A DNA stretch of 64,000 nucleotides from Pelagibacterium xiamenense. Its GTDB lineage: Bacteria; Pseudomonadota; Alphaproteobacteria; Rhizobiales; Devosiaceae. The notes under the pieces are model-generated. The model was not told the DNA's origin. It ran no database searches and saw nothing but the letters and a program-made list of their open reading frames with translations. The stretch spans positions 124,001 to 188,000 of the forward strand of contig NZ_JAJOYS010000001.1 in assembly GCF_021166475.1 (NCBI RefSeq), given 5' to 3'. The translations under genes and the position numbers were made by a program. Below are positions 44,985-54,328 of this stretch, one piece after another. Position 1 is the first letter of the stretch. Every line of letters begins with the position of its first letter.

Positions 44985-45602
44985 ATGAGCAAGAAGGGGT
45001 CCGACAAGCGCAAGACCAGCGGACCCCTGCGCGACTGGCACCTCTGGCGCGAGGTCGGCAAGACCGTAAATCCCATCCAGCGCCGCAAGACCCAGGATCC
45101 CAAGGCCCTGCTCGACGAACTCGACGCCGCACTCAATGCCCGGCCCCAGCCGGACAAGCCCCCCAAGGATGCGCCGCCGCGCCTTGCAGCCCCGTCCATG
45201 CCTTCGGCCCGGCCGGTGATTTCCGCCGCTCGTCCTCCGCTCGACAAGCCCATCGAGCCGGGGCTCAGGAAACGCCTCGAACGCGGGCACCTGCCCATCG
45301 ATGCAACCCTCGATCTTCACGGGATGACGCAGGAAGAGGCCCATGCCGCGCTGCATCGCTTTATCCCCGCACGTGCCGCGCGCGGCGACCGGACCATTCT
45401 TGTGATCACCGGCAAGGGCCTGAAAAAGACCGGCTACCTCCAGATCGAGCAGAAGGGCGTCCTGCGATCCATGGTCCCCGTCTGGCTCAAGGCGCCCGAA
45501 CTCGCGCCCTTCGTTGCCGGCGTTGACCGCGCGCATCAGTCCCACGGCGGCGAGGGCGCGCTTTACATCCGGCTCAAGCGCAAGCGGGAGCACCGCCCAT
45601 GA
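44985..45602 (+). CDS. smr: Smr/MutS2 C-terminal domain protein
   Basis: Protein of 205 residues with a basic, disordered first half (Arg/Lys/Pro-rich) and a C-terminal Smr domain: LDLHGMTQEEAHAAL carries the catalytic DLHG-type motif and ILVITGKGLKKTG the GKG loop. Stand-alone Smr proteins are usually nucleases acting on RNA or DNA; some rescue stalled ribosomes. The start ATG has GGAG 15-20 bp upstream. The stop overlaps the start of the XRE gene (ATGA), so the two are co-translated. Confidence 0.9.
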   Translation: MSKKGSDKRKTSGPLRDWHLWREVGKTVNPIQRRKTQDPKALLDELDAALNARPQPDKPPKDAPPRLAAPSMPSARPVISAARPPLDKPIEPGLRKRLERGHLPIDATLDLHGMTQEEAHAALHRFIPARAARGDRTILVITGKGLKKTGYLQIEQKGVLRSMVPVWLKAPELAPFVAGVDRAHQSHGGEGALYIRLKRKREHRP

Positions 45603-45970
45603 CGCCTCTGGGCGCAAAGCTGCGCAAGATGCGGGCCGACCGCGGCATTGCGCTAAAGGACATGGCCAAGGCGCTCAACGTGTCGAGCGCCTATCTCTCC
45701 GCGCTCGAACACGGCAAGCGCGGCAAGCCCACTTGGTTCATGGTCCAGAGGATCATCGCCTATTTCAACGTCATCTGGGACGAGGCCGAGGAAATTCAGC
45801 GGCTCGCGGAAATCTCCGATCCCAAAATCACCATTGATACCGGCGGTCTGCCGCCACAGGCGACCGAGCTCACAAACCGGCTGGCCGCGGAAATTTCCAA
45901 CCTCACCGCCGAGGACATGACCGCACTCAAGGACGAAATCGTCCGCCGCGCCTTGCGCAAGAAGGCGTGA
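45599..45970 (+). CDS. XRE-family helix-turn-helix regulator
   Basis: Small DNA-binding protein of 123 residues. Cro/C1-type HTH in about residues 4-60 (LRKMRADRGIALKDMAKALNVSSAYLSALEHGKRGKP), followed by a helical C-terminal part that may dimerise. The AYLSALEHGKRGKPT recognition segment resembles the HTH proteins that accompany smr genes in Rhizobiales. It overlaps smr by 4 bp. Target genes are unknown; the two DUF genes 80 bp downstream are candidates only by position. Confidence 0.88.
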   Translation: MTPLGAKLRKMRADRGIALKDMAKALNVSSAYLSALEHGKRGKPTWFMVQRIIAYFNVIWDEAEEIQRLAEISDPKITIDTGGLPPQATELTNRLAAEISNLTAEDMTALKDEIVRRALRKKA

Positions 45971-46051
45971 ACCACCTCGCCTTGACCCCGTCACAAAGCT
46001 TTTGGACCCTGCAGTCTCGATAACGGGCCGGAAGTGTATGGGAGGAAGGCC

Positions 46052-46447
46052 ATGTCATTTTTCGCGCGCGTGAGCGTTTTGGCCATGCTGACAGGATTGC
46101 CGTTGACCCTGGCGTCCCCCGCCTTGGCGCACCATGGCTGGGCCTGGACCAGCACCGATGCGCGGTTTGAACTCAGCGGCACTCTGACCGAAATCTATAT
46201 CGGCCATCCGCATGCGACTGTCGAGATCGACGATGGGGAAACGATCTGGCACGTGGATCTGGCACCGCTCGCGGCCACTCTTGCCGCCGGATTTGATGAA
46301 ACAGCGGTCGCAATCGGCGAACCTGTAACGGTCATCGGTCACAGGGCGGCTGATGCCGGTCAGGCCCGGATGAAGGCTGTGCGCGTAGTGACGTCCAGCG
46401 GTACCTTCGATGTCTATCCCCGGCGCGCGGCGGCCCTTGGGGACTGA
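46052..46447 (+). CDS. Secreted protein of the DUF6152 type
   Basis: Predicted periplasmic protein of 131 residues. A signal peptide (cleavage at SPALA-HHGW, residue 24) leaves a mature protein beginning HHGWAWTS, the hallmark of this family, followed by a small beta-barrel-like region (LSGTLTEIYIGHPHATVEI, VIGHRA, MKAVRVVTSSGTFDVYP). The conserved N-terminal His pair and His in IGHPHA could bind a metal, but this is not shown. Strong GGGAGGAAGG ribosome site. It forms a two-gene unit with the next gene, a membrane protein that commonly accompanies it. Confidence 0.75.
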   Translation: MSFFARVSVLAMLTGLPLTLASPALAHHGWAWTSTDARFELSGTLTEIYIGHPHATVEIDDGETIWHVDLAPLAATLAAGFDETAVAIGEPVTVIGHRAADAGQARMKAVRVVTSSGTFDVYPRRAAALGD

Positions 46448-46453
46448 TCCGTG

Positions 46454-46912
46454 ATGCTCGAAGCCGTCGAACAATTGCCATTGGCGCAATTCTTGCGCCG
46501 GGATCTTTTTGCGTATCCGATTGTCAACGCTCTGCATATTCTCGCATTGGCAGTGCTGTTTACCACAGCGCTGCTGATGGATCTGCGTATTCTCGGCCTG
46601 GGAAACCGCCTGGATCTCAAAGCGGTAATCGATACCCTCCGTCCTCTCGCCGTCGGGTCATTTGGCGTTGCGGTTTTAACCGGTGTTTTGCTTTTTATCG
46701 TCCAGCCGCTGCATTACGCACCCAATCCGGTCTTCTGGTCGAAAATCGTACTGGTGGGGCTGGCCTTTGCCAACGCGGGCTATTTCGTGCTTGCCCGGCG
46801 TCATCTCGACCCCGGCAGCTCACGCACCCGTTTGTCCGCAGTTATGTCCATCCTGCTGTGGACCGCGGCCATTCTGGCGGGACGCGCCATCGGCTATTTC
46901 GGCAGTGAATAG
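46454..46912 (+). CDS. Four-helix membrane protein (DUF6644-like)
   Basis: Membrane protein of 152 residues with about four helices: YPIVNALHILALAVLFTTALLMDLRILGL, PLAVGSFGVAVLTGVLLFIV, KIVLVGLAFANAGYFVL, and VMSILLWTAAILAGRAIGYF. The YPxxxxLHI His and the LMDLRxLGL motif are typical of the family, which is often found behind HHGW-type secreted proteins. The motif could hold heme or a metal, but function is unknown. A GTG directly before the ATG is an alternative start. Only 6 bp separate it from the previous gene. Confidence 0.75.
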   Translation: MLEAVEQLPLAQFLRRDLFAYPIVNALHILALAVLFTTALLMDLRILGLGNRLDLKAVIDTLRPLAVGSFGVAVLTGVLLFIVQPLHYAPNPVFWSKIVLVGLAFANAGYFVLARRHLDPGSSRTRLSAVMSILLWTAAILAGRAIGYFGSE

Positions 46913-47001
46913 GCGCGGCACCGGCCTGCAGCTTGCCTTCCTCCGCGGCGAAGCAGGCCCGGGCCCTTGCGCAAGGACAGTATGACCCGGGCCGCCGGAG
47001 G

Positions 47002-48315
47002 TCAGAGCACGTAGCGGCTCAGATCGGCATCGCCGGCCATCTTGCCGACCGTCGAACGCACCGTCTCGCCGGTGATCGTGATCGTCGATCCGGTCCTGTC
47101 CGGCGCGTCATAGGAAATGTCCTCGACAAGCCGTTCGAGCACCGTCTGTAGCCGCCGCGCGCCGATATTCTCGACGCTTTCGTTGACCGAAACGGCGATG
47201 TCGGCCACAGCGTCGATGGCGTCTGGCGTGAATTCGAGCGTCACACCCTCGGTTTCCATCAGCGCCACATATTGCCGGATCAGCGAATATTCGGTGTCCG
47301 AGAGAATGGCGACGAAATCGGCTTTGGTGAGCGCCTTGAGCTCAACCCGGATCGGCAACCGACCCTGAAGTTCCGGCAGCAGGTCCGAGGGCTTGGAAAC
47401 GTGGAAGGCGCCCGATGCGATAAACAGGATATGGTCGGTCTTGACCGGCCCGTATTTGGTCGCAACCGTCGTGCCCTCGATAAGCGGCAGCAGGTCGCGC
47501 TGCACCCCCTCGCGCGAAACGTCGCCGCCACCGCGGCCATCGCGAACGGAGATCTTGTCAATCTCGTCGAGGAAGACGATCCCGTGGTTCTCCACGAGCT
47601 CGATCGCTTCGGCAGTCAACTTGTCCTGGTCGAGCAGCTTGTCGGCTTCTTCGTTAATGAGGATGTCGTAGCTGTCCTTGACCTTGACTGTGCGCTTCTG
47701 GCCCTTTCCGCCAAAGGCTTTCCCGAACATATCCGAAAGATTGATCATCCCCGCGCCGCCCCCGGGCATGCCGGGAATCTCGAACATGGGAATGCCGCCG
47801 GGCTGGCCGGTGACCTCGATCTCGATGTCCTTGTCGTCGAGTTCGTTGTCGCGCAGTTTCTTGCGGAAGCTGTCGCGCGTGGACGGAGAAGCCGAGTGCC
47901 CCACCAGCGCGTCGATCACCCGCTCTTCGGCATTGATATGGGCCGTCGCCTTTACTTCGGCGCGCTTCTTGTCCTTCAAGAGCACGATGCCGGCCTCGAC
48001 GAGATCGCGGATCATCTGCTCGACATCGCGGCCGACATAGCCCACCTCGGTGAACTTGGTCGCTTCCACCTTGACGAAGGGCGCCTGCGCCAGCCGCGCC
48101 AGCCGGCGCGAGATTTCGGTCTTGCCGACACCGGTCGGCCCGATCATGAGGATGTTTTTCGGCGTTACTTCGCGCCGGATGTCCTCGGGCAGTTGCTGGC
48201 GGCGCCAGCGGTTTCTGAGCGCGATCGCGACCGCACGCTTGGCCTCGCCCTGACCGATGATGTAGCGGTCGAGCTCGGATACGATCTCGCGGGGGGAAAA
48301 ACTTCTATCGTTCAT
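47002..48315 (-). CDS. hslU: ATP-dependent protease ATPase subunit HslU (ClpY)
   Basis: AAA+ unfoldase of 437 residues feeding substrates to HslV. Walker [18 protein letters not shown] near residue 57, Walker [12 protein letters not shown], the pore motif GYVG in [13 protein letters not shown], a family-specific I-domain ([22 protein letters not shown]) and sensor-2 [12 protein letters not shown]. The C-terminus ends LSRYVL, the tail that inserts into and activates HslV. Second gene of the hslV-hslU pair, 76 bp after hslV. The pair is divergent from hisB, as in many Rhizobiales. Confidence 0.97.
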   Translation of the reverse strand: MNDRSFSPREIVSELDRYIIGQGEAKRAVAIALRNRWRRQQLPEDIRREVTPKNILMIGPTGVGKTEISRRLARLAQAPFVKVEATKFTEVGYVGRDVEQMIRDLVEAGIVLLKDKKRAEVKATAHINAEERVIDALVGHSASPSTRDSFRKKLRDNELDDKDIEIEVTGQPGGIPMFEIPGMPGGGAGMINLSDMFGKAFGGKGQKRTVKVKDSYDILINEEADKLLDQDKLTAEAIELVENHGIVFLDEIDKISVRDGRGGGDVSREGVQRDLLPLIEGTTVATKYGPVKTDHILFIASGAFHVSKPSDLLPELQGRLPIRVELKALTKADFVAILSDTEYSLIRQYVALMETEGVTLEFTPDAIDAVADIAVSVNESVENIGARRLQTVLERLVEDISYDAPDRTGSTITITGETVRSTVGKMAGDADLSRYVL

Positions 48316-48391
48316 TCTGCAACTTCTGCCTTTTGAAGGCGGCGCACCGGACCCGGTCGGCTCCGGCGCGCCAAAGGGATGGATCAGGGTC

Positions 48392-48916
48392 CTACGCCGT
48401 CTCGAGGCTTTCGACCGTGATGTCGGAATTGGTGTAAACGCAGATATCGGCCGCGATCTTCATCGCGCGTTCGGCGATCTGCTCGGCATCCTTGTCGGTG
48501 TCGATCATCGCGCGCGCGGCGGCCAGCGCGTAGTTCCCGCCCGAGCCGATGGCGGCAATGCCGTCTTCCGGCGACAAGACGTCCCCGGTCCCGGTCAGGA
48601 TGAGGGTATCGGACTTGTCGACGACGATCATCATCGCTTCGAGACGGCGCAGATACCGGTCGGTGCGCCAGTCCTTGGCGAGCTCCACGCATGCGCGCAT
48701 CAACTGGCCGGGATACTGTTCGAGCTTGGCCTCGAGGCGTTCCGAAAGCGTGAACGCGTCCGCGGTCGCACCGGCGAAACCGGCGATCACGGCGCCTCCA
48801 GCAAGATGACGGACCTTTTTGGCGCTGTGTTTCATCACCGTCTGGCCCATCGAGACCTGCCCGTCCCCGGCAACAACGACCTTGTTGCCTTTGCGCACCG
48901 AAACGATTGTGGTCAT
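48392..48916 (-). CDS. hslV: ATP-dependent protease peptidase subunit HslV (ClpQ)
   Basis: Proteasome-like Thr protease of 174 residues. The start was fixed by the need for the catalytic Thr directly after Met: [20 protein letters not shown], with GGAG 9 bp upstream; an ATG three codons earlier would bury the active Thr. Lys/Gly of the active site lie in [33 protein letters not shown] and [15 protein letters not shown] follow the family. It assembles as a double hexamer with HslU. Confidence 0.96.
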   Translation of the reverse strand: MTTIVSVRKGNKVVVAGDGQVSMGQTVMKHSAKKVRHLAGGAVIAGFAGATADAFTLSERLEAKLEQYPGQLMRACVELAKDWRTDRYLRRLEAMMIVVDKSDTLILTGTGDVLSPEDGIAAIGSGGNYALAAARAMIDTDKDAEQIAERAMKIAADICVYTNSDITVESLETA

Positions 48917-49067
48917 ATGGGGCATACTCCAACTACTTCTCTAGGTTGCCCCATATTTAAGTGGCGACGGCCCGATTGCAATGCGGGCGCCGTTAACGGG
49001 GGCTTTGCGTTGCCGGTGCAACCCTGTTAGAGGAACATTTCTCAATCCTTGGAGGGCAAGAAGGGCC

Positions 49068-49655
49068 ATGCGGACCGCGAGCCTTGAGCGCAAGACCAAC
49101 GAAACCGACATCATGATCGAGGTCGACCTCGATGGTATCGGTGCGCATGAAATCGCCACCGGCGTTGACTTCTTTGACCACATGCTCGACCAGCTCGCAA
49201 AGCACAGCCTGATCGATCTGACGGTCAAGGCCAAGGGCGACCTCCACATCGACGATCATCACACGGTCGAGGATGTCGGCATCGCGCTCGGCCAGGCGGT
49301 CAAGGAGGCGCTGGCCGACAAGAAAGGCATCACCCGGTACGGATCGTGCGACCTCCCGATGGATGGCACGCTCTCACGGGTTGCGCTCGACGTTTCGGGC
49401 CGGGCCTTCCTCGTCTGGCGTGTCGCGTTCACGAGCGACAAGATCGGCACGTTCGATACCGAATTGGTGCGCGAATTCTTCCAGGCCTTCGCGATCAACG
49501 CCGGCATCACGCTGCACGCGGAATGCTTTTACGGCGACAACAACCACCACATCGCCGAAAGCCTCTTCAAGGCCCTCGCCCGCGCTCTGCGGCAGGCCGT
49601 TGAAATCGATCCGCGCGCCAAAGACGCGGTGCCTTCGACCAAGGGCGTGCTCTGA
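49068..49655 (+). CDS. hisB: Imidazoleglycerol-phosphate dehydratase
   Basis: Histidine biosynthesis enzyme of 195 residues (step 6), Mn-dependent. It is the single-domain form lacking the phosphatase part of enterobacterial HisB. Metal-binding repeats: [16 protein letters not shown] and [14 protein letters not shown], then later [17 protein letters not shown] with the second His cluster. The ATG has AAGGGCC just upstream, a weak site. First gene of the rightward his cluster, divergent from hslV; a small DUF2628 gene separates it from hisH. Confidence 0.96.
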   Translation: MRTASLERKTNETDIMIEVDLDGIGAHEIATGVDFFDHMLDQLAKHSLIDLTVKAKGDLHIDDHHTVEDVGIALGQAVKEALADKKGITRYGSCDLPMDGTLSRVALDVSGRAFLVWRVAFTSDKIGTFDTELVREFFQAFAINAGITLHAECFYGDNNHHIAESLFKALARALRQAVEIDPRAKDAVPSTKGVL

Positions 49656-49697
49656 GCCACAAAAAGCCAGGCACGCCAAAAGGACATCTTAAAGGCG

Positions 49698-50066
49698 ATG
49701 ACCCTTTTTGCGATTTATTCCAAACCCGACGAGGGCCCCGAAGCGGTCGAGGCCGTGCGGCAGGGCTTTAGCTGGGCGGCGTTTCTGGTGACCCCGGTCT
49801 GGGCTCTGCTTTACCGCGCGTGGCTCGTGCTCTTCGCCTGGGTCGGTGTTGCTCTGACGCTGGACGTGCTGGCCAGCGCCATCGGCTCCGGAGCGGCCTA
49901 CGGGCTTTACGCGGTCTTCGCACTGTGGGTCGGCTTCGCCGCTCCCCAGATCCGCGAAAGAGGCTTCGAGCGGCGTGGCTGGCTGGCACACGGCGAAATC
50001 AGCGCAACGAGCATCGAAGGGGCAGAGACCATCTGGTTCGAACGGGTGTACGGAGCGCGCGCATGA
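49698..50066 (+). CDS. DUF2628 family membrane protein
   Basis: Small membrane protein of 122 residues with about three helices: FSWAAFLVTPVWALLYRAWLVLFAWVGVALTLDVLA and YGLYAVFALWVGFAAPQIRE, followed by the family block ERRGWLAHGEISATSIEGAE. DUF2628 members are of unknown function and frequently sit among his genes in Rhizobiales. It overlaps hisH by 4 bp (ATGA), so it is translated with the histidine pathway genes, but nothing shows a role in histidine synthesis. Confidence 0.85.
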   Translation: MTLFAIYSKPDEGPEAVEAVRQGFSWAAFLVTPVWALLYRAWLVLFAWVGVALTLDVLASAIGSGAAYGLYAVFALWVGFAAPQIRERGFERRGWLAHGEISATSIEGAETIWFERVYGARA

Positions 50067-50713
50067 GCGGCACGGTTGCGATTATCGACTACGGCGCGGG
50101 CAATCTCAAATCCGCGCAGAAGGCCTTTGCCCGCGCCGCCGAAGGGTCCGGAACCGACGTCCTCGTCACCGCCGAGGCCGACGCCGTGCGCAAGGCCGAC
50201 CGCATCGTGCTCCCCGGCGTCGGCGCCTTCGCCGACTGCATGGCGGGGCTCGAGGCCGTTCCCGGCATGCGCGACGTCCTTGAGGAGCGCGTGCTGGGCC
50301 GCGGCGTTCCGTTTTTCGGCATTTGCGTGGGCATGCAACTGCTCGCAAGCGTGGGCCGCGAAAAGGTCGAGGTCGCAGGCCTCGACTGGATCTCCGGCGC
50401 GGTGGAAAAGATCGAGCCGCAAGACCCCAGGCTCAAGGTGCCGCATATGGGCTGGAACACCCTGACGCTCACCCGCGCGCACCCGCTCTTTGACGGCATC
50501 GCGACCGGTGAAGACGGCCTCCACGCTTATTTCGTCCATTCCTACCATTTCGCCGTCGAGAACCCGGACGACCGGATCGCGACGGCCGACTATGGCGGAC
50601 CGATCACCGCCGCTGTCGGCCGGAACAACGTCTTCGGCACGCAGTTTCACCCTGAGAAGAGCCAGACGCTGGGTCTGGCTCTGATTGCCAACTTCCTGAC
50701 GTGGAGCCCATGA
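50063..50713 (+). CDS. hisH: Imidazole glycerol phosphate synthase, glutaminase subunit
   Basis: Class I glutamine amidotransferase of 216 residues. It supplies ammonia to HisF for closing the imidazole ring. N-terminal VAIIDYGAGNLKSAQKAF, oxyanion region VLPGVGAFADCM, nucleophile Cys in FFGICVGMQLL, and the catalytic His-Glu pair in TQFHPEKSQ. The VPHMGWNTL block contacts HisF. It overlaps both neighbours by 4 bp, so it is tightly coupled. Confidence 0.97.
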   Translation: MSGTVAIIDYGAGNLKSAQKAFARAAEGSGTDVLVTAEADAVRKADRIVLPGVGAFADCMAGLEAVPGMRDVLEERVLGRGVPFFGICVGMQLLASVGREKVEVAGLDWISGAVEKIEPQDPRLKVPHMGWNTLTLTRAHPLFDGIATGEDGLHAYFVHSYHFAVENPDDRIATADYGGPITAAVGRNNVFGTQFHPEKSQTLGLALIANFLTWSP

Positions 50714-51081
50714 TGACCGATCCCGAAGCGATCGTCCGCGCCTGGTGCGACGCCATTTCGGACCGCGACAAGGCGCGCTTTCTGGAGCTGAGCCATGCCG
50801 CGATCGCCTTTTACAGTACCGACGGGGTCGGCACCGGACACGATGTCGTCGCCGATTGGTTCGACACCGAACCCATGCGCATCACGATAACGTCCATCGA
50901 GGTCGATGGGCTGACCGTCCGGCTCCACCAGCATATCGATTGGCTCGACGCCCAGGGCAACGTGGCGGACGCTGCCGACAGCGCCGCCCAGATCGAAGTG
51001 CATGACGACAAGGTCTTTTCCTATCGCCGGATCGACGAGGCCGAAGGCCCCACCGGCGACAAGCCGGTGATTTCTCCATGA
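50710..51081 (+). CDS. NTF2/SnoaL-like small protein in the his cluster
   Basis: Protein of 123 residues with the cone-shaped NTF2-like fold pattern: an N-terminal helix pair ([26 protein letters not shown]), an [20 protein letters not shown] segment and a curved sheet ending YRRIDEAEG. The fold is used for steroid, polyketide or unknown ligands and is not diagnostic of function. It overlaps hisH and hisA by 4 bp on each side. The start could be either of two adjacent ATGs. No known role in histidine synthesis. Confidence 0.7.
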   Translation: MMTDPEAIVRAWCDAISDRDKARFLELSHAAIAFYSTDGVGTGHDVVADWFDTEPMRITITSIEVDGLTVRLHQHIDWLDAQGNVADAADSAAQIEVHDDKVFSYRRIDEAEGPTGDKPVISP

Positions 51082-51809
51082 TTCTTTTTCCCGCCATCGA
51101 CCTGAAAGATGGCCAGTGCGTGCGACTCAAACTCGGCGACATGGAACAGGCCACGATCTTTAACGACGACCCCGCCGCCCAGGCCGCAACCTTCCAAGCC
51201 CAGGGCTTTGAATACCTCCACGTCGTCGATCTCAACGGCGCCTTCGCCGGTGAGAGCGTCAACGGCGCTGCCGTCGAGGCCATCCTCGAGGCGGTGGATT
51301 TCCCCGTTCAATTGGGCGGCGGTATCCGGACCCTCGATCACATCGACGCCTGGCTCGACAAGGGCCTCGCCCGCGTGATCCTCGGCACCATCGCCGTCCG
51401 CGACCCCGACCTCGTCAAGAACGCCTGCCGCGCGTTTCCCGGACAAGTCGCCGTCGGCATCGACGCGCGCGGCGGCAAGGTGGCCGTCGAGGGCTGGGCC
51501 GAAACCTCCGAGCTCTCCGCCATCGAACTCGCCAAGCGCTTCGAAGGCGCCGGCGTGGCCGCGATCATCTATACCGACATCGACCGCGATGGCGTGCTCA
51601 AGGGCATCAACTGGGAGGCGACGCTGGAGCTCGCAAACGCCACCTCGATCCCCGTGATCGCCTCGGGCGGCCTCGCCTCGATGGACGACATCCTGCGCAT
51701 GACCCGTGCCGACGCACAGATCCTCGAAGGGGCGATCTCCGGCCGCGCGCTCTATGACGGGCGCATTGATTCACGTGAAGCATTGGCGCTTTTAAGGGGC
51801 GCGGCATAA
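51078..51809 (+). CDS. hisA: ProFAR isomerase HisA
   Basis: TIM-barrel isomerase of 243 residues (step 4 of histidine synthesis). The catalytic Asp lies in [14 protein letters not shown] near residue 8 and the second in [12 protein letters not shown]; phosphate-binding GGIRTLDHI and [10 protein letters not shown] are the half-barrel pair. A parS-like palindrome overlaps codons near the end (IDSREALAL). It is directly followed by the ATG of a small membrane gene. Confidence 0.96.
   Translation: MILFPAIDLKDGQCVRLKLGDMEQATIFNDDPAAQAATFQAQGFEYLHVVDLNGAFAGESVNGAAVEAILEAVDFPVQLGGGIRTLDHIDAWLDKGLARVILGTIAVRDPDLVKNACRAFPGQVAVGIDARGGKVAVEGWAETSELSAIELAKRFEGAGVAAIIYTDIDRDGVLKGINWEATLELANATSIPVIASGGLASMDDILRMTRADAQILEGAISGRALYDGRIDSREALALLRGAA
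51767..51782. promoter_or_regulatory. parS-like site 6, inside hisA
   Basis: TGATTCACGTGAAGCA, 14 of 16 bases equal to parS. It may be chance within a coding region; core TTCACGTGAA is intact. Confidence 0.5.
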
Positions 51810-52151
51810 ATGACCGCGCCCGCCGGGCCGCTCGCAACAAAGCGCTTCCCCTGGTGGGTCTATATCCTCGTTCTCGCGATCATCCTTCTCTTCGCCCTGG
51901 CGCCGGTCGGCTCTGTCGTCGTCGCGGGGGCTCTGGCCGAGACCCATGGCTGTACGCTCAATGAGGGCAATATCCATCCCTGCATCATCGGCGGCACCGA
52001 CTGGGGCCCAACGCTCTACGGCATGTTCGTCATGGGCTGGTTCATGCTCGTGACGCTTCCCATGGGGTTCTTCGCCCTCCTCGCCTGGCTCGCCGCCCTC
52101 ATAATTCACCTCTTCCTTTATTCGCGCAGGGCGCGTAAGGAGGCCCCGTGA
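51810..52151 (+). CDS. Small membrane protein between hisA and hisF
   Basis: I do not recognise this 113-residue protein. It shows a first helix ([20 protein letters not shown], about 15-35), a loop with two Cys (Cys48, Cys58: [12 protein letters not shown]) that may form a disulfide in the periplasm, a second region of about two helices ([33 protein letters not shown]), and a basic tail RRARKEAP. Its ATG directly follows the hisA stop, and its end carries the AAGGAGG ribosome site of the hisF fragment that comes next. Cotranscription with the his genes is likely. Confidence 0.7.
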   Translation: MTAPAGPLATKRFPWWVYILVLAIILLFALAPVGSVVVAGALAETHGCTLNEGNIHPCIIGGTDWGPTLYGMFVMGWFMLVTLPMGFFALLAWLAALIIHLFLYSRRARKEAP

Positions 52152-52246
52152 CACGCAAAGCCCGCATCATTCCCTGCCTCCCGCTTGCCCGCAGCGGCAA
52201 AGTCGCGAGGACAGCGCAACGCAAAATTGGAGCGGCCGTCCGATGA
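52148..52246 (+). pseudogene. Truncated duplicate of the hisF start
   Basis: A 32-codon frame with GTG start behind a strong AAGGAGG site. Its first 11 codons ([11 protein letters not shown]) repeat the hisF N-terminus ([11 protein letters not shown]) with 31 of 32 identical bases; it then runs on in unrelated Arg/Ala-rich codons and stops at a TGA overlapping the real hisF ATG. Its start overlaps the stop of the membrane gene. Either a broken partial duplication or a leader that now couples translation to hisF. Confidence 0.7.
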
Positions 52247-52275
52247 CACTCAAAGCCCGCATCATTCCCTGCCTC
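52149..52275 (+). repeat. hisF: 32-bp direct repeat at the hisF start
   Basis: Units 52149-52180 and 52244-52275 differ at one base (G versus T at the seventh position) and are offset by 95 bp. The 63 bp between them are not similar to hisF. Confidence 0.9.
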
Positions 52276-53007
52276 GACGTCAAGGATGGCCGCGTCGTCA
52301 AAGGCGTAAACTTCGTCGATCTCAAAGACGCCGGCGATCCTGTCGAAGCCGCCATCGCCTATGACGCCGCCGGCGCGGACGAATTGTGCTTCCTCGACAT
52401 CGCCGCCTCCCACGAAGGCCGCGACACGATCTTCGACGTTGTCGCGCGGACCGCCGAGCACTGCTTCATGCCCGTGACCGTCGGCGGCGGCGTCCGGACG
52501 AACGACGACATCCGCAAGCTGCTTCTTTCAGGCGCGGACAAGGTCTCGATCAACTCCGCCGCGGTCGCCGATCGCGATTTCGTCGCCCGTGCGGCGGACA
52601 AATTCGGCGATCAATGCATCGTCGTATCGGTCGACGCCAAGGCAACCGACGACGGGCGTTGGGAAATCTTCACCCACGGCGGCCGCAAGCCCACCGGCAT
52701 CGATGCGGTGGAGTTTGCGGTTCAATCCGTTGAACGCGGCGCCGGCGAACTGCTCGTCACCTCGATGGACCGCGACGGCACGAAATCGGGCTTCGACATC
52801 GAATTGACGCGCACCATCGCCGACGCCGTCGACGTCCCTGTCATCGCCTCGGGCGGCGTCGGCACGCTTGACCATCTCGTCGAAGGCATCCGCGACGGCC
52901 ACGCCAGCGCCGTCCTCGCCGCCTCGATTTTCCACTTCGGCACCTATACGATTGGCGAAGCCAAAGCCTATATGACAAACGCCGGCATCGCGATGCGGCG
53001 GGACTGA
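52243..53007 (+). CDS. hisF: Imidazole glycerol phosphate synthase, cyclase subunit
   Basis: TIM-barrel cyclase of 254 residues joining PRFAR and HisH-derived ammonia. Catalytic Asp11 in [15 protein letters not shown] and the second Asp in [14 protein letters not shown]; phosphate sites [11 protein letters not shown] and [11 protein letters not shown]. Start ATG has GGAG 12 bp upstream and overlaps the stop of the truncated duplicate (ATGA). Length is normal, so the duplication has not damaged this copy. Confidence 0.97.
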   Translation: MTLKARIIPCLDVKDGRVVKGVNFVDLKDAGDPVEAAIAYDAAGADELCFLDIAASHEGRDTIFDVVARTAEHCFMPVTVGGGVRTNDDIRKLLLSGADKVSINSAAVADRDFVARAADKFGDQCIVVSVDAKATDDGRWEIFTHGGRKPTGIDAVEFAVQSVERGAGELLVTSMDRDGTKSGFDIELTRTIADAVDVPVIASGGVGTLDHLVEGIRDGHASAVLAASIFHFGTYTIGEAKAYMTNAGIAMRRD

Positions 53008-53054
53008 GCCGAGGTTCGAGACCGCGACAGCAGAAGTCTATTGGGGGAATTCCA

Positions 53055-53381
53055 ATGCCACTGACCCTTGACGCTCTCGACGCCCGTCTGGCCGAGCGCG
53101 CCGCCGCGTCACTCGAAGAGTCCTACACCGCGAAACTGATTTCCGGCGGCACCGCCAAGTGCGCCCAAAAGCTCGGCGAAGAAGCAGTGGAAACCGTCAT
53201 CGCGGCGATGGCGCACGACAGGGAAGAACTCGTCAAAGAGAGCGCGGACTTGATCTATCACTGGCTCGTGCTCCTCCGGGCCGAGGGCGTGCCGCTCGCC
53301 AACGTGATGGACGAGCTCGAACGCCGCACAGCGCAATCGGGGCTCGAAGAGAAAGCCGCGCGGGGTTCTGCCGAACAATGA
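53055..53381 (+). CDS. hisE: Phosphoribosyl-ATP pyrophosphatase
   Basis: Histidine step 2 enzyme of 108 residues, MazG-like helical fold. Core: [24 protein letters not shown] and [25 protein letters not shown], with the Glu/Asp metal ligands in EExxE and ESAD. It is the separate, not HisI-fused, form. 47 bp after hisF; it overlaps coaA by 4 bp, the conserved hisE-coaA link in Rhizobiales. hisG, hisD and hisI are not in this window. Confidence 0.95.
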   Translation: MPLTLDALDARLAERAAASLEESYTAKLISGGTAKCAQKLGEEAVETVIAAMAHDREELVKESADLIYHWLVLLRAEGVPLANVMDELERRTAQSGLEEKAARGSAEQ

Positions 53382-54328
53382 GTGCGCATAAGCTCGATTA
53401 CGCCCCCTACCTCACCTTCTCTATGGCCGAATGGGCCAGGCTGCGCGCCGACGAGCCCATGACGCTGAACGCAGAGGACGTCGACCACCTGCGCGCGCTC
53501 AACGACCCCATCAGCCTCGCGGAGGCCGAAGAGGTCTATCTGCCGCTCACGCGCCTGCTCTCGTTCTATGTCGAAGCGGTGCAGGCGGTGCATATCGCCT
53601 CGACCCGGTTTCTGGGCCACAACGGTGCCAAGGTGCCTTTCATCATCGGCGTCGCCGGATCGGTCGCGGTCGGCAAATCGACGACGGCGCGCATCCTGCG
53701 CGCGCTCCTGCGCCGCTGGCCCTCTTCGCCCAAGGTCGACCTCGTAACGACGGACGGTTTCCTCCATCCCAACGCGGTCCTCAAAGAACGCGGGCTCATG
53801 GAGCGAAAGGGCTTTCCCGAAAGCTACGACCGCGCCGCCTTCGTCAATTTCCTTGCCCGGATTAAATCCGGCGAACCCGCCGTCTCCGCGCCGACCTACT
53901 CGCACCTCGTCTACGACGTTCTGCCCGATGAGCGCATCACGGTCGAAAAGCCCGACATCCTCATCGTCGAAGGCCTCAACATCCTCCAGCCCGGGGATCT
54001 GCCCAAAACCGGCAAGCCCATCGTCTTCGCGTCCGATTTCATCGATTTCTCGATCTATATCGACGCTGACGAACGGGTGCTCGAGGACTGGTATGTCGAA
54101 CGCTTCATGAAGCTACGCGAAACCGCCTTCCGCGATCCCAAAAGCTTCTTCCGCCGCTTTGCGGAATTGACCGAGGACGAGGCGGTTGCGACCGCCAAGG
54201 ACATCTGGCGGTCGATCAACCTGCTCAACCTGCGCGAGAACATCCTTCCCACGCGCGGCCGAGCCGACCTGATCCTCGAAAAAGGCCGCGACCACGCCAT
54301 CCACCAGGTGGCGTTGCGGAAAGTCTAA
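53378..54328 (+). CDS. coaA: Pantothenate kinase, type I
   Basis: Kinase of 316 residues catalysing the first and controlled step of CoA synthesis. The P-loop [12 protein letters not shown] is preceded by [22 protein letters not shown] follows; [42 protein letters not shown] and [16 protein letters not shown] match type I CoaA. Start ATG overlaps the hisE stop. Its TAA stop overlaps, tail to tail, the TAG of the convergent adenosine kinase, with no terminator in between. Confidence 0.96.
   Translation: MSAHKLDYAPYLTFSMAEWARLRADEPMTLNAEDVDHLRALNDPISLAEAEEVYLPLTRLLSFYVEAVQAVHIASTRFLGHNGAKVPFIIGVAGSVAVGKSTTARILRALLRRWPSSPKVDLVTTDGFLHPNAVLKERGLMERKGFPESYDRAAFVNFLARIKSGEPAVSAPTYSHLVYDVLPDERITVEKPDILIVEGLNILQPGDLPKTGKPIVFASDFIDFSIYIDADERVLEDWYVERFMKLRETAFRDPKSFFRRFAELTEDEAVATAKDIWRSINLLNLRENILPTRGRADLILEKGRDHAIHQVALRKV

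Noticed and set aside
46976-47001. GGCCCGGG/CCCGGGCC pairing near the hslU end as a terminator
   Set aside because: Arms are 22 nt apart with an inner palindrome and no T-run; too weak to call.
48917-49067. Possible heat-shock (sigma-32) promoter before hslV
   Set aside because: A CCCCATATTT string is present, but on the wrong strand and without a CTTGAAA-type element at the right distance.
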